The notes beneath the pieces are model-generated. The model saw nothing but the letters and a program-made list of their open reading frames with translations, was not told the origin of the DNA and made no database searches. Of a DNA stretch of 64,000 nucleotides, positions 23,094-37,300 are shown piece after piece (positions within the stretch are counted from its first letter, which is position 1; each line of letters opens with the position of its first letter). Position numbers and translations under genes: made by a program. This DNA is from Rapana venosa (taxonomy: Eukaryota > Mollusca > Gastropoda > Neogastropoda > Muricidae), in NCBI GenBank assembly GCA_028751875.1, contig CM054140.1, positions 20,796,993-20,860,992 on the forward strand. The letters are read 5' to 3'.

Positions 23094-26000
23094 ATCCTCC
23101 TCAGTGTGTTTGGTTATATGAATGAAGAGCTACCGTAGTGCGTTTCTGCCAGTCATATTAAAAATAATGTGCTGAACTGGTGCAGGATTTCAGTTTTGTT
23201 TTGCTGTCATTTATGATGTTAGTTGCATGTGAGCTGCAGTCCAACAATGAAAAAAGGATGATGTGGTTGGGAAGTATATGATAGTCGCTTGCTGTTTATA
23301 AATTCTATGTCTTTTTCCATATGTCAGATAATCTATTGTCTGTTTTCTCCACATTTTTTGAAGATATTTATGTATGTGGTAGCATTGGTACATGTTCAGA
23401 TTCCCCACAAAAATGGGTTAATTTAACAATCAGTTGTATTTTGCAGACTGTGTACCATGCTTTGTGCATTGGACAAATCTGCCGTTCACAATCCCAGCAA
23501 GTGGACATCTTTAAAAAGGTATCACAATATTTGTCCGGTTGTTCTCTGAATGTGTGTGTTTATGTGAAGATGTCCATTTGAACAAACATACTATTATCTA
23601 TGCTTGTGGCTAACTGTAATGTGCACATGTTTCAAGAAACCAATAGGAAACGATATTCGTAGTTTCTCAACTTATCAACATTAATTAAGTAAAAAAAAAA
23701 AAAAAAAAAAAAGTCAAATAGTTTTTTTAATTGTATGGTCTCCTGTAGGATGTGCTGGTCACATTCATTCACTATAGACTCCATGAGGGGTGGGGGGTCA
23801 GTGACAGGACCAGAAAAGAATGACAGCACTTTTTTTCCCTCAGGCAGGATGCATACCAGCCACCTGCATTAGAGCCATTTCAGCTGCTGGAACATTACAC
23901 CAGTATATAAAATAATAAAGCTTATTGCAAAGGGCATAGATCTTGGTTTGGGCTGGATTCAGATTCAGTCATGACCATTTCAAATTGTGCAAGATTATTT
24001 ATTTTCTTGTTATGGTTTTCATAGTTATCCACATAAGTAAACTTGAATGTTTTTGGAATGGTGTGTGCAGATTGCAAACAAATTCACAGCCGATGAACTT
24101 CACATGATTGCCAGTGTTCTCAGCAAAACAGTGAGTTTCATGTTTTTTTTGTGTTTGTTTTTTGTTTTGAGTTTTAAGTTTTTACTTTACCACTTCACTC
24201 ATCTGCTTTGCATATTGAATTATTAAGCCTCATCAAAGTCATGTCCACTTTGCCTATTCTTCTTCACTGTCTTTTACTTTATTTATATCTATACATAATC
24301 CACTTTGATTTTTATCATTTTATTTCTAGATGTACTAGCTTTATTGGTGAAAAGAGATGTTTCCTAACTGTATGAGCCAAATCATGAAATCATCAGGCAT
24401 AATACCTGCTGATTTTATGGTTTAGCTCATAAAGTAGAAATAATTTTATGAGGAGAGCTAGACAGCAGAAAAAGCCCCTCTCTGGCAAGTGTTTCAGCCC
24501 TGAACTGTTTACATGCTAGGGGTCTGTGCCACACTCAGGTTATGATACCTGGGAGCTCTTCTGCTGTTGCCTTTTCTCCACCTTGATTGAAGGTCAAGCA
24601 TATGTTCCTAGGGTTTGGGGAGCCTGCAACCACTGCATTACCATATGCCTGAGATGGATTCTGGTTTTTCCTGTAGAATTTATGCTTTGGTTCATATTTT
24701 GATTCTAGTTGGGATCTTTTCTCAGGTCCTATGGTAAAAAAGAACCATATACTGAAATCTTATTGCTCTGTCTCTTTCCTCATGGGATGAAATGTATCTT
24801 AAATCTGCTTATTCTTGATTTATTAACATCCCTTTTGTATTGTAGCCGGGGACGTTACATAAGTGCTGTCCTCTTTGTAAGTCAGTTCATATCTTTGTTA
24901 ATTGGTATGTATTTTTCCAAGGTGGACTTTGATGCCTCAACAGCCAACAACCGCTTCATGGTGAAAGCTGGGCTGGATGAGAAGTTAGATGACAGTAAGT
25001 AGGCTGTTTTTTAAGTAAGCTGTTTTTTTCAAGAAAGTGTACTGTTTGTAACTCATGTGAAAAAAATGATTCATACCACTGCTATCTTGTGACGGACAAC
25101 TCCTTACCTGCACTTGCTGGCTTGTTGCTTCTCACCACAATCTTTTTGCCACAGTGCAAAACATTGTTTCAGGTGGTGTCTTGGGGGAGAGAGGGGTACT
25201 TTTGTCCGGCTGTTTAAAAAATGTGTGTGTTTTTTGCCTCACGTGTCCCCATTTTTGTCTGGTAGGTTGTTCGTATCTGACATCATAGATCTCTGTTGAG
25301 TATTTTAGCAAAGCAAGCATCAGGTCACCAACTGCAGAATAATCCTTTATTCATTTTAAACTCATTTTTCTTTCTTCTTCTTTCTTTGTTGCTTAGTGCA
25401 TATGTCAAGTTAGGAATAAAAAAATGAATTTTAGCTTTTCCAAATTTTTATCAAGCTTTGGGATGCTATGCGAATTGCATCCCAATCTAGTTTGTGCCTA
25501 CATGCCCACATGCGTCAGCGCGTGTGACTGTATGTGTCTATCTGTGGTCTGTGTCCGTGTGTGCATTCTTATTCCTGCAGTGAGATATATGTGCTTGTGT
25601 GTACATCATCAGAGAAACGTCTGTACTATGGCCTGCCAGACCTGATGACCAAAGTGGCCAGGGAAGAGCTGTCCCAACTGAAAGACAACATCAAATCCTG
25701 CAATGTCATCTATATGCCACAGGTATTAATGACATTCCTACCTAACCATAGTTTTTGTTTTAAGCAACAGAAATGAAGCATGTCATTTTATTAACAGTGT
25801 GTGTGTGTGTGTGCGTGTGTGTGTGTGCGCATGTGTGTGTGTGTGTGTGATATCTCTTATTCAGACAGTTTTGTTGTGTTTTGGAGGTGGGTTTTTTCTT
25901 TTCATTTTTCTGCCAGTAGTTACATATCTGTCATACTCAGAGGCCTGCATGATCTCATTTGTGACACAGAGTAGAATATAGAAAGGAGGGATGGAAATGT

Positions 26001-27937
26001 ACATGCTGCCGATGTCTGTAGATTCATAGAAGAAAGCATAAAGCTGTTGGAACTAGAACCATTATAGCTTTAAAGAATACCTGTGGTGTTGTTAAATGTT
26101 TTTTTGTGTTGCTCACTGGATTGAGGCCTTCAACTGCACAAACACAGTGAATAAAGAACTTGAAATAATGTTTAAACTGCTTAGCATGTCGTCGTTTTTT
26201 GTTAAACACATGAAAACATACCCAAAATAATGGCAATAAAATGATATTACATGTCACTGGTTTGAACCATGTTTTTAACTGAAATGCTATCAAACTGAAT
26301 TTAAAATTGTTTATTCTTAAGTATGACATATGACGTTCAAAGCCATTCATCAATGCTGCAGATCTTTCTTTATAAAGCAAACTATTCTGATTTTGTTGTT
26401 GTTGAGAAGCTGTTTGTTTGAAATGAAGTGTGAAGTTTGAAATAGTATATAAAAGTCTCTTGCAGAAGGCCTAAAAAAAGAAATCCCCAAAACTTTGACC
26501 AGACCAGGCTTTGGGTTTGATTCTTATAGTAGTATGTGCCTCGATTATTCCATAAAAATTCAAAATTTCCAAAATCTAAACTCGCGTACATTGACCCTTG
26601 CTTAATTAAAACAACAACCACCAGGTTGGCAGGTTAATGCACATCCACATACTGAAAGAATTGAAGGTTCAGTGATTTATATCTGTCTTGTTTCTGTGTT
26701 GACAGATCTGCTATCTGCTGGCTATACCTAAGCCTGAGGACACAGATTCTGATGACTATGAAATACCAGGAATGCAGTTTATGGTGAGTAAATCATCATC
26801 CAGAATTCTTCTCCTTGGTTCCTACACTAGAATTCTTACGTTTATTATTGGTGGAATTGTTGCATATGCAACCATTTTCCTGTTATTAAGCTTTCTATAT
26901 TGGTGTTTAACTTTTTTTTCCCATCCATTCCTAGTAGACATGACAGCTTTTTTTTCTTTGAAAAATGAAATGGGATTTTTTTGTGCTTGGTTTAACATCT
27001 CAGTTGAAAAACTGCATTGAGTGTTAAGTTGATTCTATATGGAATTAAGTTTTAAGACTCAGGCATATCACTGTTAAAGTCTAATGCAATTCATAGTGCT
27101 TTTAACTCAACATAAAATAAATAGAAATTAAAAGGCAGTGCTGTGTAGTAACCGGGCATGATGAATGACTTGACAAGAAAGTATGAACATTATGTGCTTG
27201 TGGTAAATATATAACCTTGTCTGTCTTATTATGTTCACACCAGTTTGAGTCTAACAACATTCTGCATTACAAGTCGGCACGCACTCGAGGTTGGCACTGG
27301 AAACAAGTTTATGACTTGCGGTTGATATTATGATGTTGATTTATTATTTTTTGCACTGTTTGATATTAATCCAGTTGAAATAACACAACAACGGGATATG
27401 AATAAAGAATAATTTCTTTGGGTAAGTAAAAAGTATGTTCTTTCGAGCCAGAAGGCCCATAGAGCCGGAGCTTATCCCGGTTTCTGTAGCGTTAAGCGAA
27501 CTGATGGTTTTTCACCACCCCTGTGACAGGACGCTAGTCTGTCGCCAGATACTTCCCCAGCAGAGCTGGTACCCACTTGTACACCTGGGTGGAGTGAGGA
27601 AAATAGGAGTAAAGTGTCTTTCCCAAGGACACAACACCGAGCCGAGTGGGGATCGAACCCACGACCTCTGGATCACGAGTTGACCGCCTAAACCACTCGA
27701 CCACGGTGCCTCCTAATTTCTTTGGGTACTCTTTTTAAAACTGTAGAAGTAATTTGTAAAATTATCATGTTTGTTATTAAGATGCATATACTATATTTTT
27801 TAACATTTGTCTCATTGTGGTTTTCTATATCATTCCTTTCTGTTTGATTTTTCTAACACAAAGCAACATGCAAACATAACACACATGCACCTGCAACCGT
27901 ATACACTTGTATTAATGCACTACACAGACACACACAT

Positions 27938-28007
<70 letters not shown>

Positions 28008-31000
28008 ATACGCATACACACATGTGCATGCACACACACACATACATAAATACAAACATTCACGGTAAGGACAAATAATAGCAGAATTATCATGTTTATC
28101 ATGTAGAAGGAAGGACATAGCAATATATATATTTTTTTCAAGGAGGAAAGAAAATAGGAATAGGACCACCTTCAAAATAGGATTTTTAGCCTTGTACCTG
28201 ACAGAAGAGAAGGTTTCTGGAGGCACCATATGAAGCTCATATAATGCATATAGTATGCTCTATCATTGAAAAAGTATGGTTTTTGCAACTAACACTTTCA
28301 AAACCCCAGTGAGTCTATGCTCAATAATGTATACACAAAACGAGGAATAAAACTTCATAGGGTTTTGCATGCATTTCGTTTGCGTTTGTTTGGTTAGTTT
28401 TTGTTTTGTTTTCTTGTTTTTTCGGGGGGGGTTTTCTTGTTGGTTTTAGATTTTGTATTTTATTTTGCATTTAAACATCTATTCTATAGTTGAAGTTACT
28501 GTTGGTTTTCTATTATGTTTTCAAGTTTGTGTGAGTGTGTGCGTGTGCATGCATGCATGCATTTGTGTGTGTGTGCATGCATGTGTGTTTGTGTGTATAA
28601 GCTTACGGTGGTTTTTTTGTGTTTTTTTAGCATTGAGTACCACACAGTTATCAGGATAAACCAGAACATGATTTGACTCTTGTGCTATGTCCACAAGAAC
28701 TTCTCTACAAGAATTCATGTCATTAGAGAAGTACAGTTTTTGGAAGTCCTAGGAACTTCTCTCAATTAACAAGACCTGAAAAGCAAGACACCAACACCCA
28801 AGTGCATTTTTAGTTTATTTAAAGCTTTCCCCAAACTAAAAAGGTGACCATTTATTTCTCCCCCCACCAAAAAAACACAACAACAAAAAAACTCCTTTCC
28901 AGTCTCAAGCAGGATGGCTCTGACAGTGTTGCAGATGGCCATTGTAGGCCACCTAATATTTTGCTTTTCAGCATGCACATAAGCAAGAAAAGTCTGTTTC
29001 CATGGAGTGTTTTTTTTCTATCACTAAATCATAGATAAAGTAAGTATCAACTGTGAAATAAATTGTTCCCCACCCTGTCTCCACAAGTAAAGTAACAGTA
29101 CCAACTGGCTGGACATTATCAGCACCCTTAATTCCCCATATCACTTACCCCATATGTGTGAAGGGCATGCTCATGTACATCTGAATAGTGGAAAATGTTA
29201 CATCATAGTGTCTTAATACCAGTGATTGTTTTTTTTTGTACAGAACTGGACAACATGCTGGGTGATACATTATGTGACATCAAAGGTAATGTAATATGTC
29301 TGCTTATGTATGTGTGTGCATATTTATAAACGTATACATGTCTGTATGGAGGGTTTTTGTGTGTTCTTTTTTGTGAGATGGCATGGTTTCCAGATATCTT
29401 ATTTGTCTTCAGTGAGAGGAGATACTAGATTTTTTGGTGAACAGAGGTGCCAGGATTTAGTTCTCATCAGTGGTAAAATCTCTTGACATTGTACTTGATT
29501 TTTTTTTCTTCATCTTCTTTTTTAACAGCATGGTTTTTTATTGTTGCAAGAACATATATTTTATACAGATTTTAGGTTTGATTTATTTCAGGTCTTCAAA
29601 TGTTCTTAAGATGATAATAATATAAGATTTAGTAAAATAAAAAAATCGAGTGATCTCATACCCAGGACATTGAATATAGTTTGTATTTCGAAGAAAGTGT
29701 TGGAGTTATTATCATGACTAGAGTTATCAACAACAGTTGTTGTTTTTATATGGCTGATTTGTTGTTGACAGACATGGAGACCAGCATAATGCACAAACTG
29801 CAAAACACCATTGTGGAGCACTCCCCTCTCCTGCTGGACCTCATGGAGTATGCTGCACAGCTGGACTGGTGGGTAGTAGGGCTGCTTTTCCCTTGGTACA
29901 TGGGGCTTTTGACAAACTGCCCTGATGATTTACCATCTATGAGTTTTAGCAAAAGAAATTTTCTGGAACAGATAGACATAATCATTTTATTAGCTTTTGT
30001 CTAGTGTTAAGTCAATCTGTGGATTTTATTTGTGGATTTGTGTATACCTATAGATATACTAATATAGAAGTGAAGAATGGTATAGCTGAGTGGATAGAGC
30101 GTTTAGCTTCCATCCTGTGAGTGTTTTAAGTTGTAGGCTTCAATCTCGGCAGCAGCATCTGATGAATTAAGAGTTGGTAGTTGGGATATCCCATGTCAAC
30201 TGAAGTTATAGACTTACACGTGACATAATTCCTTTTATGTTTATATGCATGCAGAAGATCAGCTATGCACATTAAAGATCCCATAATTAATGTCAACGAT
30301 CATTGGGTTATGGAAATATAAGCATTTTCAGTATATACCCTGTACCTGATGAGGGATGGGCTCCACCAGGTCCAACTTGCACAAGATACAAAGCCTGCAA
30401 AATTCAGTGCATTGCCCCCATGGAGAACATGGCCTTCAAAATTCAGTGCATTGCCCCAGAGAGCATGGCCTGCAAAATTCAGTGCATTGCCCCTATGGAG
30501 AGCATGGCCTGCAAAATTCAGTGCATTGCCCCTATGGAGAGCATGGCCTGCAAAATTCAGTGCATTGCCCTAGAGAGCATGGCCTGCAAAATTCAGTGCA
30601 TTGCCCCAGAGAGCATGGCCTGCAAAATTCAGTGCATTGCCCCAAAGAACATGGCCTGCAAAATTCAGTGCATTGCCCTAGAGAGCATGGCCTGCAAAAT
30701 TCAGTGCATTGCCCCAGAGAGCATGGCCTGCAAAATTCAGTGCATTGCCCCTATGAAGAGCATGGCCTGCAAAATTCAGTGCATTGCCCTAGAGAGCATG
30801 GCCTGCAAAATTCAGTGCATTGCCCCAGAGAGCATGGCCTGCAAAATTCAGTGCATTGCCCCAGAGAGCATGGCCTGCAAAATTCAGTGCATTGCCCCAT
30901 AGAACATGGCCTTCAAAATTCAGTGCATTTCAGTGCATTCAGTGTCTTGATTTATCCAGAGAACATGGCCTTCAAAATTCAGTGCATTGTCCCAGAGAAC

Positions 31001-34000
31001 ATGGCCTGCAAAATTCAGTGCATTGCCCCAGAGAACATGGCCTGCAAAATTCAGTGCATTGCCCCAGAGAACATGGCCTGCAAAATTTAGTGCATTGCCC
31101 CAGAGAACATGGCCTGCAAAATTCAGTGCATTGTCCCAGAGAACATGGCCTGCAAAATTCAGTGCATTGCCCCAGAGAACATGGCCTGCAAAATTCAGTG
31201 CATTGCCCCAGAGAACATGGCCTGCAAAATTCAGTGCATTGTTCCCAAAACTTCTCAGGGAGGTAAGGGAGAGAAGAAAGAAGAAACAAGTGTATGTGAA
31301 AACATGTGGGTGCTACAAATGTTTTCTGTGTTTGAGTTAGACTGGTTTGTTGCAGTTTGCTAAACATGGGAAATCACGTGCCTGTTATGTATGTTTTGTG
31401 TATAAGTTGTTGGATTGGTTTGTTGCTGTGTACTAAATACGTGAAAATATGTACCTGTTATAATGTAATTTAGGTATAAGTTTGTTATTGATAACATGTA
31501 TATTGTGTATAAGCTTGTTATGTGTTGGATTGGTTTGTTGTAGCTTGCTGTCTTTGGCATCCTGTGCCCTGGAGTTCAACTATGTGTGTCCTGAGCTGAC
31601 CGAAGACACTGTCATTGATGTCAAGAAGGGCAGGTGAGTGCTGATCTCCGTGTATGTGTTGTATTATTTTATTTATTGCATCCTTACATTTCGAGGATAA
31701 TGGAATAAGCACTCATGTGCATTTTTTTCCATCCAGTTCCTGTGTGTATGCAGTCATCCGTTCCCACCAGCACACAATGGTCTACTCTTCTGAAAAGCGG
31801 AATGGGTTTTAATGTGTGTGCAAGATGTTCTGCGTGTGTTCGCATATGGGACCTTGGTTTATAGTCTCATCTGAAGGACTATGAGTGTGTGTGTGTGTGT
31901 GCGTGCGTGCGTGCATGTGTGCGTGCGTGTGTGTTTGTGTGTGTGTGTGTGTGTGGTGTTGATTTGGTTTTGTTTGGTTTGTTTTGGATATGAAATTTAG
32001 GGACTGGAACGTAAAGAATTTCTCCGACATCGTGGGAAGCATTCCCCCGCATGTTATGATTGGTTACTAATGTAACAGGGAGATTTTCAAATGCTTTGTT
32101 TTCTTTCCCCAGAGTCAGATTGTGGCTACCTTATTGCTGGCTAAAAAACAGTCGCATATGGAAAATCTCACCTCTGGAGAACCTCGAAGCTCTAGCTAAA
32201 AAACGGAAGAAAAAAACCTGAATGATTTGAGTGGTTAGTGATGTGTAGGGAAGTACTGTACAGAAACTCCAGGGGGAAAATCCCCTTGAACACTTGTCTC
32301 AATAGTGACTTGAACCTGATCTGTCAGATCACAACCACAGTGCTCTAACCACTAGGCTATCCCCCCCACCCCACCCCCTTGTTTCTGTTATAATTGCTTA
32401 TAGTTTGTGAATGACTTCTTTTTTTTGTTTATATTCATTTTTTAAAATGTTCTGAAGTAACCTCTTGTGTGCAGGCATCCTCTGCAGGAGTTGTGCTGCA
32501 GTCCTTTCATTGGAAACGACATCCAGTCTGGGGGTGCTCATGGCAAGGTCAAGGTCCTGACAGGACCCAATGCCTGTGGAAAGAGTGTCTACTTGAAGCA
32601 GGTCTGCCAGCATTTCTTCTTCTTTTTTAAATTATGAAACTGTGTTAATGGTGGGTAAAAACAGTCACACACAAAAATTCTCACCATTGGTGAACTTTGG
32701 AGCTCTACTGAAGGAACAATAAAAAAAATTTTTTTAAAGGAAATTATGAAAGCACTTGACAAAGAAAAGGAGATATAAGAGCTTGAATGAGATTTGAATC
32801 TGGGAACCCTCAACCCTGATAGTGCAGCTAACCATGATCTTTAAATAGCTACATACTTACTAGCCTGCTAATTCCTAACTCTTTTATCCATGGTAAGATT
32901 TGGGATCATGTTGACATTAGATCAGCCAATATTCCCACAGTCAGAATGCAGCTACCTTAATTGTGAGTAAATATAGTCGCATACACAAAATATCACCATT
33001 GGTGAACCTCATAGCTCTAGCCAAGGAATGGAAAAAAGCAAACAAAACATCAGCCAATGACTTATTTAGAAAGTCAATGTGATTGAAAACTATGGAGAGA
33101 CCCCAGCCTGGTTATCAAAGATTGTGTGAGTTTTTTTAAAAAAATGTTGTTGTTTTTTTCAGAGATCAAATTTTCAGTATTACCCTTGAGCAACCATAGT
33201 GCAAATCAAATCACATATGTCGGCTAATGAGAACTGAAGTGGGAATCTTTGTTTTCCAATTGCTTTTGTGGTGGACACAAATCAAAAATGCGTTATTCTC
33301 TTTTTTTGTTTGTGTATTTTTTCTTTCTTTTTCTAATTCTTCCGTTTCTCTGGTCTTCTTTACCATTAATAGTGTCCTGCTCTAGCTTCATGGTCTTCCT
33401 TGAGTTGTCTGCTGCAAGTCAGTGAGTGATGTGTCTATCTACCAGGTGTGATGTTATCTGGTTGTCAAAAAGTTCATATACTCAGTTAGACCCCAATCTT
33501 TGCATTGCTTTTGGAATGAATGGCTTATGCATTGCAAGAATCAATTAATAATGCCATACTGATAGCTTAGATTTGTCAGAATCCATCAGTTTCAGATAGC
33601 TTAGATTTGTCAGAATCCATCAGTTTCAGATAGCTTAGATTTGTCAGAATCCATCAGTTTCATTTCTGGTCTCATTTCAGGTAGCGGTGATCGCATACAT
33701 GGCTCACATTGGCAGCTTTGTGCCTGCCGAGAGTGCTGTGATTGGTCAGATTGATCACATCTTTTCCCGTGTGAAGTCCTTGGAGAGTGTGTCTGTGGGC
33801 CTGTCAACTTTCATGTTGGATATCAACCAGGTATTGTCATTAACAATGTCCTACATAGGCAAAGGAGACAGAGAGAGATAACGATAACAAAAATTTTTTT
33901 TCTGAGGGTAACAGATTAAACACAAATTTTTTTCTGAGGGTATTAGAGTAAGTAGACTTAAAATTTTTTTTTTACATCCAGCCCTTGGAAACAGAGAAAG

Positions 34001-34302
34001 ACAGAGAGAAGAGAGAGAGGGGGGGTGTGTGTGTGCTCAGAAACAGTTACTATCATACAATCATATATACCAACAGAGAGAGAGAAAGAGGGACAAGGAT
34101 AGAGAGAGAATGAGGGAGGAGGCAAGAGGAGAGAGAGAGAGAAACGGGGAGTAATGGTCATGTATGTATCTATGGGAGAAGTGTGTACCGGTATAGGGTT
34201 TTGTCTCTGTTTGGTCACAGATGGCTGATGCATTGAACAATGCCACAGAAAAGTCACTGGTGGTTGTGGATGAGTTTGGAAAAGGCACAGAGACGGTAAG
34301 CA

Positions 34303-34348
<46 letters not shown>

Positions 34349-37300
34349 CTCTCTCTCTCTCTCTCTCCCTCGCTTCTGGTGTGCAAATAAAAATTAGAAT
34401 TTCTGCTGAAATGAGCTTGTCTTTTACTCATTTGAGCAGACTGAGTGCTGTTATCTCTGTTTGACATGCCTAATTCATTTTTTTGCACAACAGCAACAAA
34501 ACAAAATAAAAAATGCAGAGCTTGCCATTTTTGTAGCTCTGGCTATTTTTTATGCATGATTTTTGATAAGTAAAGGGCACCTGCAGTATCATTGGTTATA
34601 TGGCCCCCGTGGTCGCCGAGGCTATAGACAAGATTGGATTGCAGTATAACTTGAGGGGAGGGGGTATTTGAGATTTCAGAAAAAAAATACTCCATGGATG
34701 TATATTAAATGAGGAAATGTTTGTCTCAGGTGGATGGGTTGTCCTTGCTGTGTGCCTCTCTTCGCTACTGGCTGAAGAGAGGGGAGAAAAGTCCTCATGT
34801 GTTTGTGTCCACCCATTTCCATGAACTGGTGTCCCAGCCCCTGCTGCCTGCCTCTCCTCTCCTCCGCTTCATGGTTAGTGTGTGTGTGTGTGCATTCTTT
34901 ATTTATACTTTTATTTCGAGGATAATGGAATAAGCACTCATGTGCTTTTTTTACATCCAGTCCCCGTGTGTATGCAATTTTGTAAATTTTGTCATCCGTT
35001 CCCACCGGCACACAATGGCCTACTCTTCCGAAAAGTGGAACAGGTTTTAACGTGTGCATGCTTTAGTGAGTGTGTGCATGTGCATGTATGCATGCATACA
35101 TTTGTGTGTGTGTGTGTGAGGAAAAGAGACAGAAAGCCTTTTTGGTCAGATCGTATTTTGGGGGGTATGTTTTAATGGGATTTTAAAATTTTTTATAATC
35201 TTGGATCTTGTTTTACTGAGGAGGGGCTAGAGAGACATAAAATAAAAAAAAGGTCTAACTTACTAGAATGAAATGTTATCTGCAACAATTGTGTTTCTGC
35301 ATAACTATTTTGGGATTGACTCATAATAAATGATGTAGCATTTTAGGTGACAGTATTGGGGATGGGATAGCTCAGTGGTCGGAGCACTCGCTCTCCCCCA
35401 GCGAAGTTAAGCAGCGTCGATCGTGGTTACCAGTTGGATGGGTGACCGTTTGCGCGCCTTGGCTTCAGTACAGTTCCCCCAGCTGTAAATGGGTACTTGC
35501 CCTCTTTAGGGTCAGGGAAGGTAAAGCAGCGAGGGAGAGGAGATGGGCGCCGCCCTCAATATGCTGGCCCTAGAGAAGTGAGGTCTCTGACGCCTCGCTC
35601 CCCTACGACCTTATAGGTTATGGGACTCCTTTACCTTTTATTCATTTTTGACATAATAAAAAAAAAGTGAGCTAACACCCCCCCCCCCCCCCCCCCCCCC
35701 CACCCCAAGCATTTTGTTGAAGTCTGTCTGGAAAAGTCTTATCGCTGAGTATCAAGAGCATTCTCATTTGTCCTAAGACTGTGTTCAGCATGAGAGTGAG
35801 TGCCAGTTTTCAGTTTTGTTATTGCTGCCAGTGTCAGTTTTGTTATTGCTGCCAGTGTCAGTTTTGTTATTGCTGCTAGTGTCAGTGTTGTTATTGCTGC
35901 CAGTGTCAGTGATGTTATTGCTGCCAGTGTCAGTGTTGTTATTGCTGTCAGTGTTGTTATTGCTGCCAGTGTCAGTGTTGTTATTGCTGCCAGTGTCAGT
36001 GTTGTTATTGCTGCCAGTGTCAGTGTTGTTATTGCTGCCAGTGTCAGTGTTGTTATTGCTGCCAGTGTCAGTTTTGTTATTGCTGCCAGTGTCAGTTTTG
36101 TTATTGCTGCCAGTGTCAGTTTTCAGTGTTGTTATTGCTGCCAGTGTCAGTGTTGTTATTGCTGCCAGTGTCAGTGTTGTTATTGCTGCCAGTGTCAGTG
36201 TTGTTATTGCTGCCAGTGTCAGTTTTCAGTTTTGTTATTGCTGCCAGTGTCAGTGTTGTTATTGCTGCCAGTGTCAGTTTTGTTATTGCTGCCAGTGTCA
36301 GTGTTGTTATTGCTGCCAGTGTCAGTGTTGTTATTGCTGCCAGTGTCAGTGTTGTTATTGCTGCCAGTGTCAGTGTTGTTATTGCTGCCAGTGTCAGTTT
36401 TGTTATTGCTGCCAGTGTCAGTGTTGTTATTGCTGCCAGTGTCAGTTTTGTTATTGCTGCCAGTGTCAGTGTTGTTATTGCTGCCAGTGTCAGTGTTGTT
36501 ATTGCTGCCAGTGTCAGTGTTGTTATTGCTGCCAGTGTCAGTTTTGTTATTGCTGCCAGTGTCAGTTTTGTTATTGCTGCCAGTGTCAGTTTTCAGTTTT
36601 GTTATTGCTGCCAGTGTCAGTGTTGTTATTGCTGCCAGTGTCAGTGTTGTTATTGCTGCCAGTGTCAGTGTTGTTATTGCTGCCAGTATCAGTTTTGTTA
36701 TTGCTGCCAGTGTCAGTTTTGTTATGGCTGCCAGTGTCAGTGTTGTTATTGCTGCCAGTGTCAGTTTTAGTTATTGCTGCCAGTGTCAGTGTTTGTTATT
36801 GCTGCCAGTGTCAGTTTTCAGTTTTGTTATTGCTGCCAGTGTCAGTTTTCAGTTTTGTTATTGCTGCCAGTGTCAGTTTTCAGTTTTGTTATGGCTGCCA
36901 GTGTCAGTGTTGTTATTGCTGCCAGTGTCAGTTTTGTTATGGCTGCCAGTGTCAGTTTTGTTATTGCTGCCAGTGTCAGTGTTGTTATTGCTGCCAGTGT
37001 CAGTTTTGTTATGGCTGCCAGTGTCAGTTTTGTTATTGCTGCCAGTGTCAGTTTTCAGTTTTGTTATTGCTGCCAGTGTCAGTGTTGTTATTGCTGCCAG
37101 TGTCAGTGTTGTTATTGCTGCCAGTGTCAGTGTTGTTATTGCTGCCAGTGTCAGTTTTGTTATTGCTGCCAGTGTCAGTTTTCAGTGTTGTTATTGCTGC
37201 CAGTGTCAGTTTTCAGTGTTGTTATTGCTGCCAGTGTTGTTATTGCTACCAGTGTCAGTTTTGTTATTGCTGCCAGTGTCAGTTTTCAGTGTTGTTATTG

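Noticed and set aside
30303..31367. Open frames in the CAAAATTCAGTGCATTGCC array, both strands
   Set aside because: Same cause: a 36/39-bp tandem repeat. The region lies between well-supported MSH5 exons 19 and 20.
35395..35455. 5S rRNA gene
   Set aside because: Only the internal promoter part resembles 5S rRNA; the 5' and 3' thirds are replaced by tRNA-like and SINE body sequence.
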